From Thermaurantimonas sp046299575 (GTDB lineage: Bacteria; Bacteroidota; Bacteroidia; Flavobacteriales; Schleiferiaceae), in contig NZ_JBKBHX010000003.1 of assembly GCF_046299575.1 (NCBI RefSeq), positions 186,001 through 250,000 of the forward strand: a stretch of DNA of 64,000 nucleotides, written 5' to 3'. This document shows positions 15,284 to 23,133 of this stretch, one piece after another. Positions within the stretch are counted from its first letter, which is position 1; every line of letters starts with the position of its first letter. The notes beneath the pieces are model-generated. The model did no database searches. It saw nothing but the letters and a program-made list of their open reading frames with translations, and was not told the origin of the DNA. A program made the position numbers and the translations under genes.

Positions 15284-17134
15284 TTAAACAATTACGACCA
15301 GTTTTGTGCCAATATTTTCATTTGAAATCACAGAGAAAGTACCTCCCATCATGTCAACTCTTTGCTTTATATTTTTTAAGCCATTGCCGTTTTTGGATTC
15401 TTCAGGATTAAATCCAACTCCATTGTCAATGATCATCAGCCTGAAGTGATTCTTTTCTCCTTCTATTTCTATACGGGCTTCGCTGGCATGAGCGTGTTTA
15501 ATTACATTGTTCAGACCTTCTTTCACAATTCTCAAAATGTTGAAAGACAGAATAGGATTTGAGGCATCATTTATCCATTTGAAATTCAGGCTAATTTTTG
15601 TCTTTGAGTCATGCCGATTGTAAAATTCTACGAGTTCGGTAAGATCGTGTTTTAAATGCTGTACCGTGTAATCAGCAATATTCAGATTTCGAACCATCTG
15701 CCGTAATTCATATAACGTGCGTCTGGTGAAGGTCAGAAGCTCAGCCAGTTCAAATATGGGTTGCTTATACAAAGTATATTCAAGTGTGGCAATTACGAAA
15801 GTAAGATTTGAGCCAATGTTGTCGTGCAATTCTTTTGATATTTCTTTCTTTAGATTTTCAATCATCCGGCGTGCTTCATTTTCTTTCTTTTGCCGTTGTT
15901 TCCTGGCATATGCAAACATGGCAATTATGCTTATAATCAGAAGTAATAGAGCGAGAACCGATATAAGAAAATTTATTCTGGCAGAAGCAGTTTTTTCAAT
16001 AATTAACTTCTCTTTTTCAGCCAGTTCTCGTAGTTTTTTCTGAAATTGATATCTGTTTTCCAGCGCCAGAACGATGCTGTCTCTTTGTTTCTGATTAATT
16101 TCTGCATAAAGGTTATAAGCATTTTTGTAATACATCATTGATTGTTTAAAATTTCCGGTATTTTCATAAACTTTTGAGAGTCTATCATATACCATTAATA
16201 GTGGATACAGTAATTGTTGTTCCTGAGCGATTTTTTCTGCTGATTTTAATATATTTTCTGCTTTCTGAAATTTTTTAATCTGAAGGTATATTTTTCCAAT
16301 AGATGCAAGATTAGATACAATTAATTTTTTGTTAGAAAAATTTTCTGATAACCTAAGCGACAAATCAAAATAATGTAAAGCTGAATCGTGATTATCAGTT
16401 TTTAAGAATAAAGCTCCCAAGTCATTGTAGGTAATTGCAAGCCCGTAGAGGTCTTCAATTTTTTGTTTGATGTGAGCTGCTAGCCTCAGATAGTATAGAC
16501 TGCTGTCTAAATTACTAAGCTTTTCGTGATAAATTCCTAGATTGGTGTAGGATATTGCAATATTTCGGTCAGCCTGTGATTTTACATATTCCTGCAATGC
16601 TAAATGTTGATAATAAATCGCTTTTTCATAATTTCTTTGAGTAAACAATATCAGAGATATATTGCTGTAAACATTGGCTGTCCCTTTTGAATCACTGATC
16701 GATTCGTAAAGTTCCAGGGCTTTGAAGTAATATGAAATTGCCGAGTCATTCTTCAGTTTATTCCAATGGATCAAACCAATATTGTTCCAAATACTTGCCT
16801 GTAATTTTTTGTAACCATTTTTTTCTGCAATTTTTAAAGCTTTTTCATAAATATAAAGAGCACTATCCCATTGATTGATAATATCGTAATAGATACCTAA
16901 TACATTGAGTGTTTTTGATATAAAATATTGGTTTTTTTCTGCCGTAGAAATGTTGTAAATTGAGTCAATTCTTTGTTTGCAATCAAATGGATTTTTATAA
17001 CATAAATTCACAATTTCATTCAGGGTATTTTCTGTATTTACAGAATCGGTAATCATCCGTGATTGTGTCGCAGCATCTTTTAGAAAGAACATTAATGCTG
17101 TGAGGAAGAAACAGAAACTCTGGTTAAGCATCAA
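15284..17134 (-). CDS. TPR-containing sensor histidine kinase (HisKA_3 type)
   Basis: A 616-residue kinase with a signal-like N-terminus (residues 1-22). A long run of tetratricopeptide repeats follows to about residue 340 (for example ASIWNNIGLIHWNKLKNDSAISYYFKALELYES), probably periplasmic, then a coiled region, one membrane helix (about 390-410, NFLISVLALLLLIISIIAMFAYA) and the cytoplasmic kinase. The dimerisation helix has ISKELHDNIGSNLTF with phospho-acceptor His437; the ATPase domain has the N-box EGLNNVIKHAH (Asn542/543) and IIDNGVGFNPEE plus NGNGLKNI. This layout is common in Bacteroidota. The gene is visibly richer in A+T than its neighbours. It is paired with the downstream regulator. 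Confidence 0.92.
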   Translation of the reverse strand: MMLNQSFCFFLTALMFFLKDAATQSRMITDSVNTENTLNEIVNLCYKNPFDCKQRIDSIYNISTAEKNQYFISKTLNVLGIYYDIINQWDSALYIYEKALKIAEKNGYKKLQASIWNNIGLIHWNKLKNDSAISYYFKALELYESISDSKGTANVYSNISLILFTQRNYEKAIYYQHLALQEYVKSQADRNIAISYTNLGIYHEKLSNLDSSLYYLRLAAHIKQKIEDLYGLAITYNDLGALFLKTDNHDSALHYFDLSLRLSENFSNKKLIVSNLASIGKIYLQIKKFQKAENILKSAEKIAQEQQLLYPLLMVYDRLSKVYENTGNFKQSMMYYKNAYNLYAEINQKQRDSIVLALENRYQFQKKLRELAEKEKLIIEKTASARINFLISVLALLLLIISIIAMFAYARKQRQKKENEARRMIENLKKEISKELHDNIGSNLTFVIATLEYTLYKQPIFELAELLTFTRRTLYELRQMVRNLNIADYTVQHLKHDLTELVEFYNRHDSKTKISLNFKWINDASNPILSFNILRIVKEGLNNVIKHAHASEARIEIEGEKNHFRLMIIDNGVGFNPEESKNGNGLKNIKQRVDMMGGTFSVISNENIGTKLVVIV

Positions 17135-17153
17135 ATGGCTTTTCAGATGATTA

Positions 17154-17161
17154 CAAATGTA
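17154..17161 (-). promoter_or_regulatory. Promoter of the sensor-kinase/regulator operon
   Basis: Minus-strand TACATTTG (exact TAnnTTTG) with TTTA at the 19-bp spacing (17181-17184), 20 bp upstream of the kinase ATG. The start site should be near 17148. Confidence 0.6.
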
Positions 17162-17244
17162 AAAGTCTTAAATGATAAGTTAAAATTCTCTTTCATAGGT
17201 TTTCAGAAAACAGACTATGTTCTTTTTTTTTTCTGGTAAGTAAA

Positions 17245-17252
17245 TACCTTTG
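17245..17252 (+). promoter_or_regulatory. Promoter -7 element upstream of the TPP riboswitch
   Basis: TACCTTTG, an exact TAnnTTTG core. The predicted start, about 5-7 bp downstream, coincides with the first bases of the riboswitch P1 helix, as expected for a leader that begins with its aptamer. The -33 region is a T-run without a clear TTTG. Confidence 0.65.
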
Positions 17253-17256
17253 CGCC

Positions 17257-17349
17257 GATCTCAAGGGGTGCTGGAGCAGGCGCGCGATGCTCCGGCTGAG
17301 ATTATACCCATTGAACCTGGGCGGGTAATGCCGCCAAGGGAAGAGATGG
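17257..17349 (+). promoter_or_regulatory. TPP (thiamine pyrophosphate) riboswitch aptamer
   Basis: All conserved THI-box blocks are present in order: P1 ATCTC (17258-17262) with GAGAT (17343-17347); GGGGTGC (17265-17271); a P3 extension GGAGC/GCTCC (17273-17277, 17289-17293); CTGAGA (17296-17301); ACCC (17307 region); TGAACCTG (17312-17319); a hairpin GGCGG/CCGCC (17320-17324, 17331-17335) around GTAATG; and AAGGGA (17336-17341). It lies 67 bp upstream of the receptor gene, so TPP excess should lower receptor expression. Identification is by conserved sequence and is secure. Confidence 0.96.
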
Positions 17350-17370
17350 CTCTTTATTTTGTTTAACGCA

Positions 17371-17397
17371 CACGGGTAACCGCCCCTGTTACTTGTG
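17371..17397 (+). promoter_or_regulatory. Putative expression-platform hairpin of the TPP riboswitch
   Basis: Ten-pair stem CACGGGTAAC (17371-17380) with GTTACTTGTG (17388-17397), two G-U pairs, 7-nt loop. It ends 19 bp before the ATG and lacks a U-run, so translation control is more likely than termination. CCGCCC (17380-17385) can alternatively pair with GGGCGG (17319-17324) of the aptamer. Confidence 0.5.
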
Positions 17398-17416
17398 ATT
17401 AACACAAAAGTTAATC

Positions 17417-19831
17417 ATGAGAAAAGTACAACGGTACAGTGTGCAGCAGCTATCAGGTATATCTGCTGTGGCCCGCATCAGTCGGGTTTGGGCTTTTGCA
17501 TTAGCCCTATTTGGATTCTTCTACACAGCCTCAGCACAATCAGGACTGTGTTTAACGATTCGCGATGCTTCCAATGCTCGTCCATTGGAGGGAGTGTTTG
17601 TTTATGTGCCAGTTACAGGTGAGCGTTTGCCATCTGATCGCGAGGGCAAAGCATGCCTAAGCCGGGCTTTTCGCACAGCACAGGTAATTCTCGAAGCCGA
17701 TGGATACAAGGTTTTAACAACCCAAATCACTTGGTCAGATTCAGAAGTTCAGCTGCTAATGACACCTTTGACGGAGTATCTCAGCGCGGTAGATGTTTCT
17801 GCCTATCGGGCCCTGAGCACTACACCTGTAGCCCAAACCCGAATCGAAAAAGCTGAACTCTCAACACTCAACGACGGCCGCGACATACCTGTAGTGCTCG
17901 AAAACGTGCCTGGCGTAGTCTCTTATTCCGACGCCGGAGCAGGTATCGGTTATACAGGTCTTCGCATTCGGGGAAGTGACCCTACACGCATCAATGTGAC
18001 CATCAATGGTGTAACTATCAACGACGCTGAGAGTCAAGGTGTTTTTTGGGTAAACATGCCCGATTTAATCAGTTCGGCACAATCCGTTCAAATACAGCGA
18101 GGCGTGGGAACATCGGTCAACGGTCCGGGAGCTTTTGGAGCAAGCATCAACATCGAGACCGACCAACCTCGCCGTGAATCGTATGCCGAAGGCATTCTTG
18201 GAACCGGAAGTTTTAACACACGTCGCTTAACTGCCAAATTCGGTACAGGCCTGCTCAATGACCGCTGGGTTTTAGATGGTAGAATTTCACGTATTCTGAG
18301 CAACGGGTACATCGACCGGGCCACCAGCGATTTGAATGCATGGATGTTTAATCTCCATTGGCTGGGCGAAAAAACGTCGGTGCGATTTGTGTCTTTCGGA
18401 GGCCATGAAGTCACCTACCAGGCTTGGTATGGTATTGACAGTGCCTCTATTGGTCTTTATGGTCGGAAATTCAACTTTGCCGGGGCGAAATACAACGACC
18501 AATGGGAACCGGTAGATTTTTACCGCGATGAAGTGGACAACTACCGTCAGCAACATTATCAGCTGCATGTGCGACATGCCTTCAGCGATGCCTGGTCGGC
18601 ATATTTTACAGCCAACTACACCAAAGGAGCGGGCTATTACGAACAGTTTCGGCAAAACGACCGCCTTTCGCGCTACAATCTGCCCCCTATGCTCATTGGC
18701 TCAGATACCGTACGCCGAACTGACCTCGTGCGCAGACTTTGGCTCGACAACGACCTGTATGTAGCCTCTGCCACGTTACGATATGAAAAAACCGGTTGGA
18801 ATGTGGTAGGCGGTCTGTCTTACTACGATTATTTTGGCGACCACTTCGGCGAAATAATTTGGGCTCGTTACAGCGGAGTGCTCAATCCCTATCAACGCTT
18901 CTATTTCAACGATGCCCGCAAACGCGACTACACCGCCTTTGTAAGAGCTGACTATCAATTAAACAATAAATGGTTTCTCTACACCGACCTACAATATCGA
19001 TTGGTGACCTATACCGGCCAGGGTATAGACCGCAACCAGAGCACTATCGCCGTAAATGACCGACTTCCCTTTTTAAATCCTAAAACCGGACTTTACTACA
19101 AGGTAACTAAAGGTATGGATTTGTACGGTTCAATAGCTGTAGCCCATCGCGAACCTGCGCGTCGCGACTACCTTGAAAATACTGAATTGCCAAAGCCCGA
19201 GCAACTTATTGATTATGAGCTGGGTGCTCGCTGGCAATTTAGTGGCTTACACATTGAGGCCAACGCCTTTTACATGGATTACTACAACCAGCTTGTAGTG
19301 ACCGGCGAACTCACCGACGTAGGTTTTGCATTGCGCAGAAATGTGGGCCGCAGCTATCGCAGAGGTGTCGAAGCAGCAGCCACTTATAAAATAGGCACTT
19401 TGGAAGCCTTCGCTAATGCAAGTCTTTCACAACACAGAAACATCGATTGGAAGGAAGCCATCAACGATACAATCATCGTTTCTTTAGGTAATACGCCTAT
19501 CGCCCTCTCTGCAGGCGAAATCGTTCAAGCAGGCCTAACCTACCACCTGACCAAAGGCATATCTGCTTCTGTCATCCATCGCTTTGTAGGAAGGCAATAT
19601 CTCGATAACACTGGAAACAGTGCCTTGAGCCTGAATCCCTATCAGGTGACAGATGCACGCATCACTGCACAGATTCCAGCCAAATGGTGTAAAGAGCTGT
19701 CGTTAAACCTCTTTGTAAACAACCTATTCTCTACCCTCTATGCATCTAATGGTTATGTATTTGAGGGCGTAGCCTATATCTTTCCTCAGGCCACTCGAAA
19801 TTGGTTGCTCAACGTCGCTATCAGATTTTAA
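17417..19831 (+). CDS. TonB-dependent outer-membrane receptor, predicted thiamine transporter
   Basis: An 804-residue TonB-dependent receptor. A signal peptide (about residues 1-40, ending TASAQ) precedes a carboxypeptidase-regulatory-like beta domain (about 43-115, LCLTIRDASNARPLEGVFVYVPV). The plug follows (ALSTTPVAQTRIEKAEL, VLENVPGVVSYSDAGAGIGYTGLRIRGSD, VQIQRGVGTSVNGPGAFGASINIET), then a 22-strand barrel ending WLLNVAIRF. Control by the TPP riboswitch directly upstream indicates uptake of thiamine or a precursor; such thiamine-regulated receptors have been described in Bacteroidota by comparative genomics. Energy would come from ExbB/ExbD-TonB. A terminator follows the gene, so it is transcribed alone. 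Confidence 0.93.
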   Translation: MRKVQRYSVQQLSGISAVARISRVWAFALALFGFFYTASAQSGLCLTIRDASNARPLEGVFVYVPVTGERLPSDREGKACLSRAFRTAQVILEADGYKVLTTQITWSDSEVQLLMTPLTEYLSAVDVSAYRALSTTPVAQTRIEKAELSTLNDGRDIPVVLENVPGVVSYSDAGAGIGYTGLRIRGSDPTRINVTINGVTINDAESQGVFWVNMPDLISSAQSVQIQRGVGTSVNGPGAFGASINIETDQPRRESYAEGILGTGSFNTRRLTAKFGTGLLNDRWVLDGRISRILSNGYIDRATSDLNAWMFNLHWLGEKTSVRFVSFGGHEVTYQAWYGIDSASIGLYGRKFNFAGAKYNDQWEPVDFYRDEVDNYRQQHYQLHVRHAFSDAWSAYFTANYTKGAGYYEQFRQNDRLSRYNLPPMLIGSDTVRRTDLVRRLWLDNDLYVASATLRYEKTGWNVVGGLSYYDYFGDHFGEIIWARYSGVLNPYQRFYFNDARKRDYTAFVRADYQLNNKWFLYTDLQYRLVTYTGQGIDRNQSTIAVNDRLPFLNPKTGLYYKVTKGMDLYGSIAVAHREPARRDYLENTELPKPEQLIDYELGARWQFSGLHIEANAFYMDYYNQLVVTGELTDVGFALRRNVGRSYRRGVEAAATYKIGTLEAFANASLSQHRNIDWKEAINDTIIVSLGNTPIALSAGEIVQAGLTYHLTKGISASVIHRFVGRQYLDNTGNSALSLNPYQVTDARITAQIPAKWCKELSLNLFVNNLFSTLYASNGYVFEGVAYIFPQATRNWLLNVAIRF

Positions 19832-19861
19832 AAGTCTTTATTAGCTTATTTCAATGTTTTC

Positions 19862-19897
19862 TCCCGGTCAAACCAGTAATGGTGACCGGGATTTTTA
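19862..19897 (+). terminator. Rho-independent terminator after the receptor gene
   Basis: Arms TCCCGGTCA (19862-19870) and TGACCGGGA (19883-19891), 12-nt loop, then TTTTTATT. It lies 30 bp after the receptor stop codon. Confidence 0.9.
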
Positions 19898-19954
19898 TTC
19901 TTAGCGCACTCAGTCAGTTTAATCGTTTTCAAAAACTTTTAGATACGAAAAATG

Positions 19955-19962
19955 TACCTTTG
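19955..19962 (+). promoter_or_regulatory. Promoter -7 element for queD and downstream genes
   Basis: TACCTTTG, an exact TAnnTTTG core, 28 bp before the queD ATG. No TTTG occurs at the expected -33 spacing. It is the only promoter-like core seen before the queD-fabD-menD run. Confidence 0.55.
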
Positions 19963-19990
19963 CCGCTCTAAATGAGGTAAGAAAAAATAG

Positions 19991-20404
19991 ATGATTTACA
20001 TACAGCGAAAAGAGCGCTTTAGTGCAGCCCATCAGTTATACAATCCCAACTGGAGCGAGGAGAAGAACGACGAAGTATTTGGCAAATGTGCTAATCGAAA
20101 TTTTCACGGACACAATTTTACTTTAACAGTTACTGTAAAAGGTGAAATCAATCCAGACACCGGATTCGTAATGAACCTCAGCGATCTAAAAGATCTTATT
20201 CGTACACATGTAATTGATCGTCTCGATCATAAAAATCTGAACCTGGATGTAGATTTTCTGCGCGGCAAGATGTGCAGCACAGAAATCATCGCTATTGAAA
20301 TTTGGAAAATCTTACAGCCCCTTATTGCGGAAAGAGGTGCCACACTACACTGCGTACGGCTCGATGAAACAGAGAACAACTCCGTAGAATATTACGGAGA
20401 ATAA
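19991..20404 (+). CDS. queD: 6-carboxytetrahydropterin synthase / 6-pyruvoyl-tetrahydropterin synthase family
   Basis: A 137-residue PTPS-family enzyme; QueD members convert dihydroneopterin triphosphate to 6-carboxytetrahydropterin in queuosine (7-deazaguanine) synthesis. Zinc ligands are His14 (FSAAHQL), His39 and His41 (FHGHNF); the catalytic Cys33 lies in GKCANRNFHGHN. Later marks are TGFVMNLSDLKDLI, RLDHKNLN (catalytic His) and RLDETENNSVEYYGE with the pterin-anchoring Glu. No other queuosine genes are nearby, so QueD versus a PTPS-III role in folate synthesis is decided only by family resemblance. Confidence 0.88.
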   Translation: MIYIQRKERFSAAHQLYNPNWSEEKNDEVFGKCANRNFHGHNFTLTVTVKGEINPDTGFVMNLSDLKDLIRTHVIDRLDHKNLNLDVDFLRGKMCSTEIIAIEIWKILQPLIAERGATLHCVRLDETENNSVEYYGE

Positions 20405-20439
20405 TTTCCTTATTTTCGCCACCGACTAAAATTGCCAAC

Positions 20440-21318
20440 ATGAAAAAAGCTTACGTTTTTCCTGGTCAGGGGTCACAGTTTCCCGGCATGGCAGCAGAGC
20501 TTTATCGCAGCCACCCGGATGCCATGAACCTCTTTGAGCAGGCAAATGAAATTCTTGGGTTTCGGATTACCGACATAATGTTTTCGGGCACTGAAGAAGA
20601 GCTAAAACAAACCAAGGTAACTCAGCCTGCCATTTTCTTACACAGTGTGATTCTCGCTCTTACTTTAGAAAATTTCGCGCCTGATATGGTTGCAGGCCAC
20701 TCGCTGGGAGAGTTCTCAGCTTTGGTGGCAGCCAGAGCACTTCGATTTGAAGACGGTCTTAAGCTGGTAAATACCCGAGCCATGGCCATGCAAGAGGCCT
20801 GTGATGCTGTGCCCTCAACCATGGCTGCAGTTCTTGGTCTTGACGATGAAAAAGTCGAAGAAGTTTGTAAACAAATAGATGGAATTGTGGTGGCTGCCAA
20901 CTACAATTGCCCCGGACAGCTCGTCATTTCTGGCGAAAAAGAGGCTGTACAAAAGGCTTGTGATGCCCTAAAAGCAGCCGGAGCAAAGAGAGCGCTCCTC
21001 CTGCCTGTAGGCGGAGCCTTTCATTCGCCTCTGATGCAACCTGCCTCTGAACAGCTGGGAAAAGCCATCGCAGCTACACATTTTAATATTCCGATTTGCC
21101 CAATCTATCAAAACGTGACAGCCCAGCCCCACACCGATCCTGAAGAGATCAAAGCAAACCTGATGGCTCAGCTCACAGGTCCTGTACGCTGGACTCAAAC
21201 TGTCAGAAACATGGTGGCCGATGGTGCGACCGTTTTTACGGAAGTAGGTCCGGGCAAGGTGCTTCAAGGGTTGGTGAAAAAAACAGCTCCTGAAGTGGAA
21301 GTTTATGGCATTCAATAA
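20440..21318 (+). CDS. fabD: Malonyl-CoA:ACP transacylase
   Basis: A 292-residue FabD, moving malonyl from CoA to acyl carrier protein to supply chain extension in fatty-acid synthesis. It has the N-terminal FPGQGSQFPGM, the nucleophile Ser88 in GHSLGE, the substrate-binding Arg113 (NTRAMAM) and catalytic His195 in GGAFHSPLM; the GPVRW segment and the C-terminal EVGPGKVLQGL are standard. It lies 35 bp after queD and 21 bp before the enoyl-CoA hydratase-family gene. Other fab genes are absent from the window. Confidence 0.96.
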   Translation: MKKAYVFPGQGSQFPGMAAELYRSHPDAMNLFEQANEILGFRITDIMFSGTEEELKQTKVTQPAIFLHSVILALTLENFAPDMVAGHSLGEFSALVAARALRFEDGLKLVNTRAMAMQEACDAVPSTMAAVLGLDDEKVEEVCKQIDGIVVAANYNCPGQLVISGEKEAVQKACDALKAAGAKRALLLPVGGAFHSPLMQPASEQLGKAIAATHFNIPICPIYQNVTAQPHTDPEEIKANLMAQLTGPVRWTQTVRNMVADGATVFTEVGPGKVLQGLVKKTAPEVEVYGIQ

Positions 21319-21339
21319 AAAATTTACACTGAACTACAC

Positions 21340-22119
21340 ATGTCAGCTTTCATTCAATCCGAATTCAGCGATGGAGTGCTCTCCATCTATTTAAATAGAC
21401 CTGAGAAGTACAATGCCTTTGTGCGGGAGATGGCTTTGGCCTTTCAGGAGGAGCTCAATCGGGCTGAAGCAGATGCTTCTATTCGTGCTGTGTATATAAG
21501 TGGTCGGGGCAAAGCTTTTTGCTCAGGCCAGGATTTAGCCGAAGCCATCGATCCGAACGGGCCTGAACTCACTCGCATTGTAAGCGAACACTATAATCCC
21601 ATCATCATAAAAATGCGACAGTGTATGAAGCCCATTGTAGTGGCAGTGAATGGCGTAGCCGCCGGTGCCGGGGCAAACATTGCTTTGGCAGGCGATGTAG
21701 TGGTAGCTGCTCGTTCTGCAACTTTTATCCAGGCTTTCAGTAAAATTGGGCTAATACCCGACAGTGGCGGCACCTACACACTACCCCGCCTTATTGGTTT
21801 TGGGAAGGCCTCTGCCCTGATGATGCTCGGCGACAAAGTCTCAGCCGACGAAGCCGAACGCATGGGTATGGTCTACAAAGTGTTTGAAGATGCTGAATTT
21901 GCCGAAGCCTCGTACAACATAGCAAAGACACTGGCACAAATGCCCACTAAAGGCCTTGCACTTACAAAAAAAGCACTCAATAAATCAGCATCCAACGACC
22001 TCATCACCCAACTAAAATTAGAAGACGAACTGCAAACTCAAGCCGGAAATACCTACGATTACAAGGAGGGAGTTATGGCATTTTTAGAAAAACGTGCTCC
22101 AAAATTTATAGGTAAGTAA
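21340..22119 (+). CDS. Enoyl-CoA hydratase/isomerase family protein (PaaG-like)
   Basis: A 259-residue crotonase-fold protein. The oxyanion-hole segments are SGRGKAFCSGQDLAEAI and NGVAAGAGANIALAGDVVVAA; SKIGLIPDSGGTYTLPRLIG follows with the Asp-Ser-Gly-Gly typical of PaaG (ring 1,2-epoxyphenylacetyl-CoA isomerase) rather than the Glu of classic hydratases. It ends YDYKEGVMAFLEKRAPKFIGK. The menaquinone enzyme MenB is also a crotonase, and menF lies 6 bp downstream, but the motifs look PaaG-like, so I do not call it menB. No other paa genes are present. Confidence 0.8.
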   Translation: MSAFIQSEFSDGVLSIYLNRPEKYNAFVREMALAFQEELNRAEADASIRAVYISGRGKAFCSGQDLAEAIDPNGPELTRIVSEHYNPIIIKMRQCMKPIVVAVNGVAAGAGANIALAGDVVVAARSATFIQAFSKIGLIPDSGGTYTLPRLIGFGKASALMMLGDKVSADEAERMGMVYKVFEDAEFAEASYNIAKTLAQMPTKGLALTKKALNKSASNDLITQLKLEDELQTQAGNTYDYKEGVMAFLEKRAPKFIGK

Positions 22120-22125
22120 TAGGCA

Positions 22126-23133
22126 GTGCATTCATTTTTGCTATATCGCAAACCAGGCTATCAACATTCGGAGATGGTGCTCCTGAGCACCGTTGATGCA
22201 CATACTGTACCTACTCCTGATCAGCCACTGTTTGTGTTTGCGGGTTTTAAAGCAAGTGAGCATCTGCACCTTTTCAGAATTACAGACGCTCAGGGCGAAA
22301 CAGACATAAAAGAGCTTGACTCTCTGCTAAAAAAGCACCTCACCTTAGCTCCCGAAATTTCACCGGATTCCAAAAAACACTTTTTAAATGCTGTAGAAAC
22401 AGCGATCAAAAGTTTTGACACAACAGTATTTACAAAAGTCGTCTTATCTCGACGCGCCACATATCCGGCAAAAGGTATAACTTATGTTTCAACATTTGCC
22501 GAATTGAGTCGTAGGTATCCTGACGCCATGGTTTTTCTGATGTACAGTCCGGAAACAGGCTGCTGGCTAGGGGCTACACCTGAACGATTGCTCTACGGCG
22601 AAAACAAAGAAGTGCACAGTATGAGTTTGGCCGGTACACGACTTACGATCGACCCTACTCCGTGGGCTGAAAAAGAACTAGAAGAGCAAAAAATTGTAAC
22701 CGATTACATCGAAGAAGTTTTTTCCTCAGCATATCACGCCATCTCGATCAAAAAAAACGGACCTTATGAGATAGTTGCGGGTCCGGTGAAACACTTGCGC
22801 ACCGACATAAGCGGCACTTTACTGGTAATGCCCCATTGGCTTCAATTAGCACTGCAGCTCCACCCTACCCCGGCAGTACTCGGCAGTCATCACGCCAAAG
22901 CTATGGAATTTATCAAAAAATACGAAGGATACGATCGCTCGTACTACACTGGTTTCTTCGGTTTCTGGAATTTTGACAGCGCCGACTTTTACGTAAATCT
23001 TAGAAGCATGCAAATCTTTGACGATCAAGTCATACTCTATGCCGGGGCCGGTATTACAGCTGGGTCTGATGCCGAATCAGAATGGCGAGAAACCGAGTTG
23101 AAAATGCAAACTCTATTAAGCGTATTGGTGTGA
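22126..23133 (+). CDS. menF: Isochorismate synthase
   Basis: A 335-residue chorismate-utilising enzyme converting chorismate to isochorismate, the first step of menaquinone synthesis when followed by MenD, as here. It has TKVVLSRRATYP, WLGATPERLL, MSLAGTRLT, EEQKIVTDYIEEVF and the C-terminal signature YAGAGITAGSDAESEWRETELKMQTLL. It starts at GTG 22126, 6 bp after the previous gene. The length is short for MenF because the N-terminal part is reduced, as in other Bacteroidota enzymes. Its stop overlaps the menD start in GTGA, suggesting coupled translation. Confidence 0.93.
   Translation: MHSFLLYRKPGYQHSEMVLLSTVDAHTVPTPDQPLFVFAGFKASEHLHLFRITDAQGETDIKELDSLLKKHLTLAPEISPDSKKHFLNAVETAIKSFDTTVFTKVVLSRRATYPAKGITYVSTFAELSRRYPDAMVFLMYSPETGCWLGATPERLLYGENKEVHSMSLAGTRLTIDPTPWAEKELEEQKIVTDYIEEVFSSAYHAISIKKNGPYEIVAGPVKHLRTDISGTLLVMPHWLQLALQLHPTPAVLGSHHAKAMEFIKKYEGYDRSYYTGFFGFWNFDSADFYVNLRSMQIFDDQVILYAGAGITAGSDAESEWRETELKMQTLLSVLV

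Noticed and set aside
23082..23129. Upstream ATG start for menD
   Set aside because: It lies inside menF and adds a basic segment unlike MenD N-termini; the GTG at 23130 overlaps the menF stop in the usual GTGA form.
22126..23133. Anthranilate or salicylate synthase instead of MenF
   Set aside because: Sequence alone cannot exclude related chorismate enzymes, but direct coupling to menD makes isochorismate synthase far more likely.
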